Assembly (NCBI RefSeq): GCF_006363815.1
Contig: NZ_RRYT01000012.1
Coordinates: forward strand, 1 to 64,000
Source: Thermomonospora catenispora
Lineage (GTDB): Bacteria; Actinomycetota; Actinomycetes; Streptosporangiales; Streptosporangiaceae
Reading direction: 5' to 3'
Length of the DNA stretch: 64,000 bases
Shown: one piece after another, positions 6,756 through 16,033 of the stretch
Position numbering within the stretch: the first letter of the stretch is position 1
How the letters are laid out: each line of letters starts with the position of its first letter
Notes under the pieces: model-generated
Told to the model about the DNA's origin: nothing
What the model saw: the letters and a program-made list of their open reading frames with translations, nothing else
Databases searched by the model: none
Position numbers and translations under genes: made by a program

Positions 6756-8816
6756 GTGTCCATACCGTCTTCAGTCGGCCGTTACCGAATCGAACGCGTC
6801 CTGGGCTCCGGGGCGTTCGCCTCGGTGTGGCTGGGGTACGACGATGCGTTGGATGCCCCAGTCGCGATCAAGGTGCTGTCCGGAAGCCTGCTGGATGACC
6901 TCGACGTTCGCAACCGGTTCCTGGAAGAGGCACGGATCTTGCGGCGGGCGGACTCCGAGCGGCTGGTGCGGGTGCACGACATCGGGGAGCTGCCGGACGG
7001 ACGGCCTTATTTCGTCATGTCGTACGCCGACCGGGGCACGCTGGCCGACCGGATGCGCGAGCGGCCGCTGGAGGTGCCGACCGCGTTGGCGCTGGCCGAG
7101 GAGATCGCCCGGGGCGTGCAGGTCATCAACCAGCTCGGGGTGATCCACCGCGACCTCAAGCCCTCCAACGTGCTGTTCCAGTCCGCTCCCGACGGCGGAG
7201 AACGGCTGCTGATCGCGGATCTGGGGCTGGCCAAGGCCATCGCGCACGCCTCCGGGGCGTTCACCCTGCCGGTGGGGACGCCCGGATACATGTCGCCGGA
7301 GCAGGCGCGGTTCGGCGGCGGTCTGGACGTGCGGGCGGACGTGTACGGGCTGGGCGCGCTGACCTATCACATGGTGACGGGCAAGGCGCCGGGTCCGCCT
7401 CCGGTGAAGAAGAAGCCCAGCGAACTGCGCGCGGAACTCACCCCGGAGTTCGATCAGGTGATCCTGCGCGCCATGGAAGTCGATCGGGAACGTCGGTATC
7501 CGACGGCGGAGGCGTTCGCGGAGGCGCTGGCGTCGCTGCGGGCCGCCGTCGCCTCCGGCTCCCCGGAGCCGGGTGCGGGATCCGGTCCGGAGCCCGGCGC
7601 GGGGCACGATGCGGGATCCGGCGCCCCGAGCGCGCCGGCGCGACACGGCGGACCGCCGGCGAACGCCCCGTCCACCGGCGGTCCCGAGCCCGGCGGGCCG
7701 GTCGAACCCGCGCCGCCCACCACGCCGGACGTCCACCCCGCCAGGCGGCGGGCCGATCAGGCGCAGGCCCCGCAGGGAGCGCAGGCCCCGCAGGGCGCAC
7801 AAGGTCCGCTGCCCCCGCAGGAGGTGTCGCCGGGGCCGCGGGAGGAGCCGCGCGGAGAGCCCGACGAGCTGCGCACCACGCAGATGCCGCTGCCCACGGG
7901 GCAGGGGCCGCCTCCCGCGGCGAGCGAGGAGATGGGCGGCCGGATGAGCGAGCAGACGGTGATCGACCCCCCGACGGCGCCCCCGCACGCGGCGGGGCCG
8001 AAGGAGCCGGACGGAGAGCGCACGATCGCGTTCGCCCCGAACCGGCTCGCCGCTCCCGGGCAGCAGCCCCCCGGCCCGCAGGGCGCCCCCCAGGGCCCGG
8101 CGGGCCCCGGAACGCCCTTCCCCGGGCCTCCGCCCGGCGCCCCCCACGTCCCCGGCGCCCCCGGCGGTCCGGGATCGCAGCCGCCGAGCGGGCCGGGCGC
8201 CAAGCGCGGGCGCTGGGTCGCTCCGGCGATCGGCGCCGGGCTCCTGGTGGTCGCGCTGATCGTCGGACTGGCGCTGGGGAGGCTCGGCGGCGGCGGCAAG
8301 CCGGACAAGACCGCCACACCCACCCTGCCGGCCGACTTCACCGCGGTCAGCGACCCCTCCGGCAAGATCACGGTGTCGGTGCCCAAGGCGTGGGCGAGGC
8401 TGCCGGAGCCGACGACCTGGCAGCCCTCCACGGTCGGGCTGGCCGATGCGCAGGCCCGGCCGGTGCTGCGGGCGACACCGGGCACGTTCCAGCAGTTCCT
8501 GGACATCACCGGCACGACCCCGGGCGTGTTCATCGGGGTGACCACCGACATCGCCCCGGGCAAGCTGCCGCCGCCCACGGCCTCCCGGCACGACCAGTGC
8601 ACCAAGGGGCAGCCGGAGAACTACACCACCCCGGACAAGAGCCTGTCGGGCACCATCACCCGCTACACCGCCTGCCGCACCGGCACCCCGTCGATCACCG
8701 AGGTGGGGCTGGTCGACCGGAACCGCGGGTTCGGGGTGTGGATCCGGGTGAAGGAGGTCGACGACCGCAAGGTCACCGACGACATCCTGCGCACCCTCAA
8801 GATCACCGGTCCGTGA
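6756..8816 (+). CDS. Transmembrane Ser/Thr protein kinase (PknB-type)
   Basis: Residues 1-270 are an intact Hanks-type kinase: glycine loop GSGAFASVWLG, VAIK lysine at residue 39, catalytic HRDLKPSN at 131-138, metal-binding DLG at 155-157 (a DFG variant), and GTPGYMSPE. A long Pro/Gly-rich linker of about 215 residues follows, then one membrane helix near 487-510 and an extracellular domain of about 175 residues with two or more cysteines that may sense ligand. The start is GTG 6756, just upstream of the invariant SVGRYRIERVLG. It is divergent from the ECF sigma gene and abuts a pseudokinase gene tail-to-tail with no gap. Confidence 0.93.
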   Translation: MSIPSSVGRYRIERVLGSGAFASVWLGYDDALDAPVAIKVLSGSLLDDLDVRNRFLEEARILRRADSERLVRVHDIGELPDGRPYFVMSYADRGTLADRMRERPLEVPTALALAEEIARGVQVINQLGVIHRDLKPSNVLFQSAPDGGERLLIADLGLAKAIAHASGAFTLPVGTPGYMSPEQARFGGGLDVRADVYGLGALTYHMVTGKAPGPPPVKKKPSELRAELTPEFDQVILRAMEVDRERRYPTAEAFAEALASLRAAVASGSPEPGAGSGPEPGAGHDAGSGAPSAPARHGGPPANAPSTGGPEPGGPVEPAPPTTPDVHPARRRADQAQAPQGAQAPQGAQGPLPPQEVSPGPREEPRGEPDELRTTQMPLPTGQGPPPAASEEMGGRMSEQTVIDPPTAPPHAAGPKEPDGERTIAFAPNRLAAPGQQPPGPQGAPQGPAGPGTPFPGPPPGAPHVPGAPGGPGSQPPSGPGAKRGRWVAPAIGAGLLVVALIVGLALGRLGGGGKPDKTATPTLPADFTAVSDPSGKITVSVPKAWARLPEPTTWQPSTVGLADAQARPVLRATPGTFQQFLDITGTTPGVFIGVTTDIAPGKLPPPTASRHDQCTKGQPENYTTPDKSLSGTITRYTACRTGTPSITEVGLVDRNRGFGVWIRVKEVDDRKVTDDILRTLKITGP

Positions 8817-10409
8817 TCAGCGGGGGAACGGCACCTCGGTGACGGGGGCGGCGGTCAGGTAGCCCCGTCTCCACACATACAGCCGCAGGTCGCCGGGCCG
8901 CGGGTCCTGCTCCACCGGCACGTCCACCGTCACCCGGACCGTGTACCAGGAGCGGGGGGCCATGGACCGGTCGTCCGCGCCGCCCGGCGAGCCCCCGGCG
9001 AGCCGGGCCGTCACCTGCGGCCGGGACGGGGGCGCGCACATGTCCTCGGGCACCCCCTCGTGCCACATGCACCGGCCGCGGTCCCCCTCCGGCAGCAGAT
9101 CGCGCTTGATGAACACGTCGGCGATGTGGAGGTCCAGCGGCGCCGGCCGATCGGTCGGGTTGCCGAGCGCGTACTCGGCGTAGAGGGGGGCGTCGTCGGC
9201 CGGGGAGGCCGCATGCACGGTGGTGCCGGTGCCCCAGCCGATCGCCGACAGCCGATAGCGGCGGCCCTCCGGGGCGGTGACCGTGACCGTCGGGCCGGCC
9301 CGCATCCCCCGTTCCGCGGGGCCGCCCGCCGTCAGGTCGGCCGGGTGCACGGAGTCGGCCTTCTGCCAGGCGACCACCAGCGCGGCGGTCGCGACGGCCC
9401 CGGCCGCCAGCCCGGCGAGCAGGCTGTGGCCGCGGGCCGCGCGGCGCCGACGGGCGGCGTCGCGGGTCCGGCGGCGGGCGGCGTCGCGGCCGCGGAGGCG
9501 AACCTCGACCCCGCCGGAGCGCCGTCGGCCCGTCCCCGCGGGGCTCTCCGGCGGGCGGGTCGCGTACCGGGGTTCGACGACCGGCAGCGGGTCGGGGACG
9601 GTCCGGCGGGGGGAGGGCGCGGGCGGCGGTGCGGCGTCCCGCCTCAGCCACCGCGCCACGTCGGCGGCGGACGGCCGCAGCCGGGGGTCCTTGACCAGGC
9701 AGCGCAGCACGATCTCCGGCAGCCGCCCGGGCATCGGCCCCGGATCGGGCCGGTGCCGCAGGATCCGGGTGAGGGTGGCCGGGTCCTCGTCCGGGCCGAA
9801 CGGGGGCCGCCCGCAGAAGGCGTAGATCATCACGGCCGCCCAGGCGAACACGTCCGCCGCGCCGGTCGGCTCTCCGCCGTAGAGGTGTTCGGGGGCCTTG
9901 TAGGCGGGGCGTCGGTCGCCCGGCTCGGGCCCGGCCAGCGCGGTCACGGCGGCGTCGGTGATGCAGGGGCCGTGCGGGCCGAGCAGGATCGTCTCCGGCC
10001 GCAGGCCGCCGTGGACCAGGCCGGCCCGGTGCACGGCGGCCAGCCCTTCGATCACACCGACCGCCAGGCGGTGCAGCGTCTGAGGTGTGCAGGGGCCGTG
10101 CCGGCGCACGGCCTCCGCCAGCGACGGGGCCCGCAGGTGCTCGCTCACCAGGTATGCGCCGCCGGCCTCGACGCCGCCTCCCAGCACCCGCGGCACGGCG
10201 GGCGAGTCGATCGCGCGGGCCTTGGCGAGCACCTCGTCGACGGGCGCGCGCGTCCCGGAGACGATCCGGTGGATCACCACCGTCCGGCCGGAGGGGTCCC
10301 GGCCCAGGTAGACGATCCGGCGTTCCCCGGTCGCCAGGCGACCGATCAGACGGCACTCCCCCAGCGTCCGGGGGTCTTCCGCCCGCAGCGGCGCAGCCTC
10401 AGCCGGCAT
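8817..10409 (-). CDS. Membrane pseudokinase (protein kinase-like domain lacking catalytic residues)
   Basis: Residues 1-260 follow the protein-kinase fold but key residues are gone: the VAIK lysine position reads VVIHR, the catalytic HRD loop reads HGGLRPET (Asp and Asn lost), and DFG reads DAA. A basic linker, one membrane helix (HSLLAGLAAGAVATAALVV) and an extracellular domain of about 170 residues follow. ATG 10409 is chosen because AGGAG lies six bases upstream; an in-frame upstream ATG at 10442 lacks a site. It ends one base after the active kinase gene in the opposite direction. A scaffold or receptor role is inferred, as for MviN-type pseudokinases in mycobacteria. Confidence 0.85.
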   Translation of the reverse strand: MPAEAAPLRAEDPRTLGECRLIGRLATGERRIVYLGRDPSGRTVVIHRIVSGTRAPVDEVLAKARAIDSPAVPRVLGGGVEAGGAYLVSEHLRAPSLAEAVRRHGPCTPQTLHRLAVGVIEGLAAVHRAGLVHGGLRPETILLGPHGPCITDAAVTALAGPEPGDRRPAYKAPEHLYGGEPTGAADVFAWAAVMIYAFCGRPPFGPDEDPATLTRILRHRPDPGPMPGRLPEIVLRCLVKDPRLRPSAADVARWLRRDAAPPPAPSPRRTVPDPLPVVEPRYATRPPESPAGTGRRRSGGVEVRLRGRDAARRRTRDAARRRRAARGHSLLAGLAAGAVATAALVVAWQKADSVHPADLTAGGPAERGMRAGPTVTVTAPEGRRYRLSAIGWGTGTTVHAASPADDAPLYAEYALGNPTDRPAPLDLHIADVFIKRDLLPEGDRGRCMWHEGVPEDMCAPPSRPQVTARLAGGSPGGADDRSMAPRSWYTVRVTVDVPVEQDPRPGDLRLYVWRRGYLTAAPVTEVPFPR

Positions 10410-10691
10410 CGTTCGCTCCTGCTCCGGTCCGCTCGACGTCACGCCTCGCTCGTCACGTCTTGCCTCATTAGTAACATCGCGGGCCCGTCATACGTCCAGC
10501 CCGAAAACCGGCGCGTCGGCGACACCCATATCGCCCCCCCCACACCGTCCGATGGTCGTCCCGTCCGCCGCCCCGATCCGGCGGAGGCCCGGCGGCGGGC
10601 CCGCGCGGCCCTCGGGCGGGCGCGCCCGGGGCGCCGGATCGGCGGATCCCGACCGGGGCCGGCCGTGGAGCGGGGACGGGGCGGGGAGGGA

Positions 10692-11531
10692 TCAGGAGAG
10701 GGAGTCCGCCAGCTCCTCCAGGAGGGCGACCACCCCGGCGGGGCCGTCGACCACCACGTCGGCCCGCTCGGCCAGGGCGGGGACCTCGTCGGAGCCGCTG
10801 CAGATCTTCACCGTGGGGGTCCCCTCGGCGCGCAGGGCGTCGAGGGCGGCGTAGGCGGCCAGATCGCCCAGATCGTCCCCCGCGTACAGCACCGCCGAAG
10901 GGGTGCGTCCGGCCAGGAAGTCGCGCAGGGCCACGCCCTTGTCGACCCCGGGCGGGCGGAGCTCCAGAACGTAGCGGCCCGGTTCGACGTGCAGGCCGGT
11001 GCGTTCGGCGAGCGCCTCGACCAGGCTGCGCAGCCGATCCAGGGCGACCTGGGGCTCGGCGCAGCGGCGGGTGTGGACGGCCAGGGCGTGGTGCTTGTCC
11101 TCGATGTGCACGCCTTCGGGCGCACCCGCCGCCTGGAGCAGGGCGGGGAGCTTGGCGCGCGCCTCCGCCACTCCGGGGGGCGGGTCGGGGACGGTCAGCT
11201 TCCCGTCCGCCCAGCGCTCCAGGCCGTACTGGCCCAGCACCTCCAGGCCTGGCACGTCCGCGAACCCGCCGTACTCGACGGCGGTGGCGGCGGGCCGGCC
11301 GGTGACGATCACGACCGCGTCGACCAGCGGGGCGAGCCGGGCCAGCGCGGGCGCCGCGCCGGGATGGGCGCGGGCCTGGGCCGGGTCCTCGACGATGGGC
11401 GCGAGCGTCCCGTCGAAGTCCAGCGCGACGACGGCGTCGCCGGGGGCCTCGCGGAACGCGGCCAGGGCCTCGTTGCCCGCGGCGGTCCGGGAGTTCACCG
11501 ATGGTGCGGTCATGCCCCCAGTGTCGGACAC
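10692..11531 (-). CDS. otsB: Trehalose-6-phosphate phosphatase
   Basis: HAD-superfamily phosphatase that removes phosphate from trehalose-6-phosphate. The nucleophile motif I is ALDFDGTLAPI, motif II is in VVIVTGRP, and the C-terminal acidic motif lies in YAGDDLGDLAAY. The 270-280 residues match OtsB. It starts at GTG 11531, two bases after the stop of the DUF3263 gene, suggesting translational coupling; ATG 11513 is an alternative start. Together with otsA at 3403 it completes the two-step trehalose pathway, although the genes are 6 kb apart and on opposite strands. Confidence 0.93.
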   Translation of the reverse strand: MSDTGGMTAPSVNSRTAAGNEALAAFREAPGDAVVALDFDGTLAPIVEDPAQARAHPGAAPALARLAPLVDAVVIVTGRPAATAVEYGGFADVPGLEVLGQYGLERWADGKLTVPDPPPGVAEARAKLPALLQAAGAPEGVHIEDKHHALAVHTRRCAEPQVALDRLRSLVEALAERTGLHVEPGRYVLELRPPGVDKGVALRDFLAGRTPSAVLYAGDDLGDLAAYAALDALRAEGTPTVKICSGSDEVPALAERADVVVDGPAGVVALLEELADSLS

Positions 11532-11532
11532 C

Positions 11533-11868
11533 TCAGGGGCGGATGCCGAACCGACGCGCGGCGCGCTGGCGCTGCCGCTGGGCCCGCATCCGGCGCAGCC
11601 GCTTGACCAGCATCGGATCGTGGCGCAGCGCCTCGGGCCGGTCGATCAGGTCGGTGAGCAGCTGGTAGTACCGCGTCGCCGAGATGCCGAACTCCTCGCG
11701 GATGGCCCGTTCCTTGGCGCCGGCGTGCTTCCACCACTGGCGTTCGAAGGCCAGGATGCGCCGGTCGCGTTCCGACAGCGACTCGTCGGGGAAGGGGTCG
11801 CCGCCCGCGGGGCCGGGCCCGTGGGGGTCGTCGGGGTCGTCGGGTCGCAGGGCTGAACCGTCGTCCAT
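11533..11868 (-). CDS. DUF3263 domain protein
   Basis: A 111-residue basic protein. After an acidic, proline-rich lead it has the DUF3263 core: LSERDRRILAFERQWWKHAG, then a helix-turn-helix-like REEFGISATRYYQLLTDLID, and an Arg-rich tail. The family is actinobacterial, of unknown function, and is often described as DNA-binding-like because of this helix pattern. ATG 11868 is supported by GGGAGG six bases upstream. It forms a two-gene unit with otsB. Confidence 0.85.
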   Translation of the reverse strand: MDDGSALRPDDPDDPHGPGPAGGDPFPDESLSERDRRILAFERQWWKHAGAKERAIREEFGISATRYYQLLTDLIDRPEALRHDPMLVKRLRRMRAQRQRQRAARRFGIRP

Positions 11869-12032
11869 GGCGCCCTCCCGAGGGGACGCGTCCGCGCTCG
11901 GCCCGCGCGGATCGTTCCCCTCTGTGATCTTTGATGCCGGTCGTCCGGGTTTCGGCGGTGCCATGCTAACGGGCCCGGCCGACATCTTCCCGCCGTTCCG
12001 CCGCATCACCGAGCACCGTACGCTGTCGGCAC

Positions 12033-12851
12033 GTGGCGGCTTATCAGTGTCTGACGTTCCTCACCGACTACGGGCTGGAGGACGGGTTCGTCGCGGCGTG
12101 TCACGGCGTGGCGGCCCGGATCAGCCCGAACACGCGCATCATCGACATCACCCACCTGGTGCCGCCGGGCGACGTGCGGCGGGGCGCGGCGATGCTGGCC
12201 CAGACGGTCCCCTACCTCCCGCCCGGGGTGCACGTGGCGGTGGTGGACCCGGGGGTCGGCACCCGGCGGCGCGGCGTCGCCGTGGCGGCCGGGGAGCGGG
12301 TGTTCGTGGGCCCCGACAACGGGCTGCTGTCCTGGGCGGTGCGCGAGGCCGCCGAGGACGGCCGGGTGCGCGCCTATGAGCTGACCAACGAGGAGCTGTG
12401 GCTGCGGCCGGTGTCGGCCACCTTCCACGGGCGCGACATCTTCACCCCCGTGGCGGCGCACCTGCTGAACGGGATGGACATCGCGCAGACGGGCTCCCCG
12501 CTGCGGCCGGAGGACCTGGTGTCCCTGCCGACGCCGATGCGGCGGATCCGGGGCGATGCGATCGAGGGAGAGGTGCTGACGGTGGACCGGTTCGGCAACG
12601 TCCAGCTGTCGATCCCGGCCGCCGATCTGGAGGGGCTGGGGATGCGCCCGGGCGAGCCGGTGCGGCTGTCGCTGGGCAAGCGGACGATGTCGGTGCGGCT
12701 GGAGCGCACCTTCGGGGAGGTCCCGCCGGGCGAGCTGGTCGCCTACGCCGACTCGGCCGGATATGTGGCCCTGGCGGTCAACTCCGGGAACGCGGCGCAG
12801 CGGCTGAACCTGCCGCCGGGCGCCCATGTGCGGCTCGCCCCCGCCCGCTGA
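12033..12851 (+). CDS. SAM hydroxide adenosyltransferase (DUF62 / SAM hydrolase)
   Basis: 272 residues of the fluorinase/chlorinase-like DUF62 superfamily. Family blocks are FLTDYGLEDGFVA, VDPGVGT, PDNGLLSWA, and the C-terminal VDRFGNVQLSI. Housekeeping members use water rather than halide to split S-adenosylmethionine into adenosine and methionine; the halide-pocket residues of true halogenases are not evident. It is single, starts at GTG 12033, and is divergent from the DUF3263-otsB pair. A link to the SAM-riboswitch thrC locus is only thematic. Confidence 0.9.
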   Translation: MAAYQCLTFLTDYGLEDGFVAACHGVAARISPNTRIIDITHLVPPGDVRRGAAMLAQTVPYLPPGVHVAVVDPGVGTRRRGVAVAAGERVFVGPDNGLLSWAVREAAEDGRVRAYELTNEELWLRPVSATFHGRDIFTPVAAHLLNGMDIAQTGSPLRPEDLVSLPTPMRRIRGDAIEGEVLTVDRFGNVQLSIPAADLEGLGMRPGEPVRLSLGKRTMSVRLERTFGEVPPGELVAYADSAGYVALAVNSGNAAQRLNLPPGAHVRLAPAR

Positions 12852-12941
12852 GGGCGGCCGGGCCGGTGACCGCGGCCGGCCGGCCCGGCCCGCGCAGGTC
12901 GGCGCGTCCGCGGACCGTACGGATCACGCGGGACGCGCGGA

Positions 12942-13220
12942 TCACAGGTCCGCGCGCAGGGCCGACATGCGCCGGTGGTACTCGTCCTCGTCGATCTCGC
13001 CGCGGGCGAACCGCTCCGCCAGGATCGTGCGCGCGCCCGCCTGCGGATCCCGCCCGCCGACGTCCGGACGCGCCGCGGCCCGCCGCCACAGCAGATAACC
13101 CACCGCGGCCGGCACGGCCAGCCACAGCAGCCCGAACACGAGCGGGAAGACCGGCCAGAACGCCGGCGGATCCCCCTGCCCCCACGGCCCGTGGGCCAGC
13201 ATCGTCATCACCATGGTCAT
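12942..13220 (-). CDS. Small membrane protein with SHOCT domain
   Basis: 92 residues: one strong membrane helix (FWPVFPLVFGLLWLAVPAAV and on) and a C-terminal SHOCT motif (ILAERFARGEIDEDEYHRRM). SHOCT is a short helical module often found at protein ends and thought to help oligomerisation. The function is unknown. It lies between the SAM hydrolase and the mycosin-like gene, with no operon partner. Confidence 0.8.
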   Translation of the reverse strand: MTMVMTMLAHGPWGQGDPPAFWPVFPLVFGLLWLAVPAAVGYLLWRRAAARPDVGGRDPQAGARTILAERFARGEIDEDEYHRRMSALRADL

Positions 13221-13336
13221 CGACCTCCTCGCCGTGCGATGCGCATACGGCGATGCTCGGCGAAAGGCACCGGCCGCGGCATCGTCCGGGCGGAGGCTTC
13301 GCGACTACGCCCGGTGCGGTAGCGGGCCGGCCGGGA

Positions 13337-15763
13337 CTACCACCACGGCCGTTGCTCCTCGCCCTCGTTCCGCCCGCCGTGCCAGTCGGGGTCCTGAGCG
13401 GTCCCCGGGTCGATCGCCGGGAACGCCCGGGTGGCCAGGTCGTCCTCCTCGTCGCGCAGGGCCGGGGCGGCCCCCTCCTCTTCGGAGCGGGTGACGGGCC
13501 AGGCCAGGTCCTGGTCGCTCACCGCGCGGAACGGGGCGGTGGGCGAGGAGGCGTCCACGGGCGGCCCGGTCTCCGGCCTCGGGACGGCGGGCTGCTCGAA
13601 CCCGGGCTCGGGGAACGGCGGCTCGGGGGCGCGCTCCTCGGGGGGCACGGCGGTCTCGCGGCCGAGGTCCAGCGGGGCGTCGTCGTCGTGGGGCACCGCC
13701 CGTTCCCGGCCGAACGGGTTGCCGAACAGCGGGTCGTCGCCGAAGCCGGACGCGGGATCGTCGGTCTGCGGGCGGGCGTGGGCGCCGACGGGGGCCCCGC
13801 TCCGCGGCTCCCCCGTCGGGTCGTAGGGGCGCAGGTTCTCCGGCTCCAGCCGAGGGTGCCCGTTGCCGTTGCCGTTGGGCGTCGCCGGGGGCGCCTCCTT
13901 CGCCGGCGGCAGATGCAGATCGGACTGCGGCATCCACGCGCCGGACTCGGAGATCGGCAGGGCGGGGACGGGCGGCGGCTCGGCGGACCCGGAGTGGCCG
14001 GTCTCGGAGCGGTCGGTCCCGTGACGGCCCGGCTCGGAGCGCTCCGGCCGCTCGTGGCGACCCGACGACCCGTGGTGCTCCGGCTCGCGGCCGTCGGTCC
14101 AGTGGTGGTCGGAGCCGTGGTGATCAGACCCGTAGCGGTCGGACCCGTAGTGGTCGGACTCGTAGCGGTCGAATTCGTGGTGGTCGGACTCGGAGCGGTC
14201 GAACCCGTGGTGATCGAACCCGTGGTGGTCGGATCCGTGGTCGTCGGCCCCGTAGCGATCCGGCTCGGCGTGGTCGGGCTCGGCATGGTCGGGCTCGGGA
14301 CGCTCCGGCCAGTCCAGCGGGGCGACCTTGCGGTCGTAGGGCTCGGCGGAGCGGACGTGGGCCGCGGCGGCCACCGGCTCGGGCGGCGCGGCGACGAAGT
14401 CGTCCTCCTCGTCCCGGGAGCGGCGGCGCTGCCGCCAGCCGAGCGCCAGCCCGGTGACCACCATCGCGCTGCCGCCGGCGACCACCGCCCACAGCAGGGT
14501 GTCGGACTCTTCGGCGGGCGGCTCGTCCGTGGCGACCGGGGTCGGGGTGGGCTCGGCGGCGGGCGAGCCGTAGGCGGCCTTGTTGATCCGGGCGGCGGCC
14601 TGCATGGCGCGCACCGCGTCCAGGGACTGGGAGCACACCTGGGCGCCCGTCCCGGTCTGGCCGTTCTGGTCGGTCTGGTCGGACTGGTCCGGCTGCTGCC
14701 CGTTCTGGCCGCTGCGCTGGACGGTGCCGCGGGTCAGCGCCTGACGCACCTGGTCGGGGGTGAGCCTGGGGTACCGGGAGCGGATCAGCGCGGCGACCCC
14801 GGCGACGATGGCCGAGGACGGGCTGGTGCCGGTGCCGAGCACATAGGCGTCCCCGGGGGCGGGGCTGATGATGTCGACGCCGGGCGCGCACACCGACACG
14901 TACGAGTTGCGGTTGGTGTCCTTCCAGGGAAGCATCCGCTTGTCGACCGCGCCGACGGCGATGACCCCGGGATAGGCGGCGGGGAAGTTCTTGCGGTTGG
15001 GGCCGGAGCCGTCGTTGCCCGCCGAGGCGACCAGCACCACGCCCTTGGAGAGGGCGTACTGGATGGCCTCCTCCTCGACGGCGTTGCCGTTGTAGAAGGC
15101 GCGCCCGCCGCCCAGCGACATGTTGATGATGTCGGCGCCGTTGTCGACCGCGTACCGGATGCCCTTGGCGACGGCGTCCCGGCTCTGCCCCGCCAGGTTC
15201 CCGGTCTGCCGCAGCGGGTCGTCGTTCTCCCAGGTCACCCGGATGGACAGGATCTTGGCGCGGGGGGCGATGCCCATCACCCCCGCGGACTGTCCGGGGC
15301 CGCTGCCGTGCCCGGCGATGATCCCGGCCATCGCGGTGCCGTGCCCGCCCCAGTACCTGCCGCCGGGTCGACGGTTGCCGCCGGTGTAGTCGGGGCCGTC
15401 GATCACCTGGCCGGTCAGGTCCCGGTGGGTGCCGTCGACACCGGTGTCCAGCACCGCCACGGTGATGTCCTTGCCCTTGCTCCACCGCCAGGCCCGCGGC
15501 ACCCGCATCGCGTCCAGGTACCACTGGCGGGAGCGCACCGTGTCGGTGGGGGCGGCGGCGTGCAGGGCGCCGGCCGCGGGAGGCCACGACCCGCTGCGTT
15601 CCCCGGACGGTCCGCCGTGGCGCAGCACGACCACGGGGACGATCGCGGCCGCCGCCAGCGTGGCGAACGTCAGCCCGGCGGTGATGCGGACCGCCAGCCG
15701 GGAGGCGCCGGAAGGGCCGGGGTCGTCGATGGGGTCTGGTCGGCGTCGGCCGGCGGGGGACAC
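13337..15763 (-). CDS. Mycosin-like S8 serine protease with long His/Asp-rich cytoplasmic tail
   Basis: About 808 residues from GTG 15763, which has GAGGAGG eight bases upstream. Order: a hydrophobic signal/anchor (residues ~15-40), an S8 peptidase domain with catalytic Asp in VLDTGVDG, His in GGHGTAMAG and Ser in GTSPSSAIVAG, then a membrane helix (LLWAVVAGGSAMVVTGLALG, about 420), as in MycP proteases of type VII secretion. After it comes an unusual 370-residue cytoplasmic tail, including about 65 residues of near-repeats such as SDHHGFDHHGFD rich in His, Asp, Tyr and Ser, then acidic/proline-rich sequence. No ESX core genes are adjacent; the WXG100 operon 4 kb downstream could be a client. 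Confidence 0.88.
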   Translation of the reverse strand: MSPAGRRRPDPIDDPGPSGASRLAVRITAGLTFATLAAAAIVPVVVLRHGGPSGERSGSWPPAAGALHAAAPTDTVRSRQWYLDAMRVPRAWRWSKGKDITVAVLDTGVDGTHRDLTGQVIDGPDYTGGNRRPGGRYWGGHGTAMAGIIAGHGSGPGQSAGVMGIAPRAKILSIRVTWENDDPLRQTGNLAGQSRDAVAKGIRYAVDNGADIINMSLGGGRAFYNGNAVEEEAIQYALSKGVVLVASAGNDGSGPNRKNFPAAYPGVIAVGAVDKRMLPWKDTNRNSYVSVCAPGVDIISPAPGDAYVLGTGTSPSSAIVAGVAALIRSRYPRLTPDQVRQALTRGTVQRSGQNGQQPDQSDQTDQNGQTGTGAQVCSQSLDAVRAMQAAARINKAAYGSPAAEPTPTPVATDEPPAEESDTLLWAVVAGGSAMVVTGLALGWRQRRRSRDEEDDFVAAPPEPVAAAAHVRSAEPYDRKVAPLDWPERPEPDHAEPDHAEPDRYGADDHGSDHHGFDHHGFDRSESDHHEFDRYESDHYGSDRYGSDHHGSDHHWTDGREPEHHGSSGRHERPERSEPGRHGTDRSETGHSGSAEPPPVPALPISESGAWMPQSDLHLPPAKEAPPATPNGNGNGHPRLEPENLRPYDPTGEPRSGAPVGAHARPQTDDPASGFGDDPLFGNPFGRERAVPHDDDAPLDLGRETAVPPEERAPEPPFPEPGFEQPAVPRPETGPPVDASSPTAPFRAVSDQDLAWPVTRSEEEGAAPALRDEEDDLATRAFPAIDPGTAQDPDWHGGRNEGEEQRPWW

Positions 15764-16033
15764 GGCACCAACCTCCTCGCGGCATCGGCCGTCGGATGCG
15801 GGGACGGCTTCGTTCGGGCGTGGTCCGCACCGGGCCGAGGACGGGCCCGGCGGGACCGTCCGGTCCGAGGCGTCCTCCCTGTACGCGGCCAACATTGTGC
15901 CACGCCCGCCCTCCCCGACTCGGGCGGTCGGCGCATCAAGGCCCGCCAAGGGACACTGAGGCATCCCTTTCCCTTGCCGGCGACCCTGGGTCACGGCCGG
16001 TGACGCACCGTCGACGGCGGGCCGGCGGGCGGG

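Noticed and set aside
14095-14310. His/Asp-rich repeat as a CRISPR or DNA repeat array
   Set aside because: Repeats are in frame, imperfect and explained by the protease tail; unit spacing is not CRISPR-like.
12398-16003. 1201-codon plus-strand open frame
   Set aside because: Mirror frame of the SAM hydrolase and protease genes; repetitive Val/Gly/Arg composition and no ribosome site.
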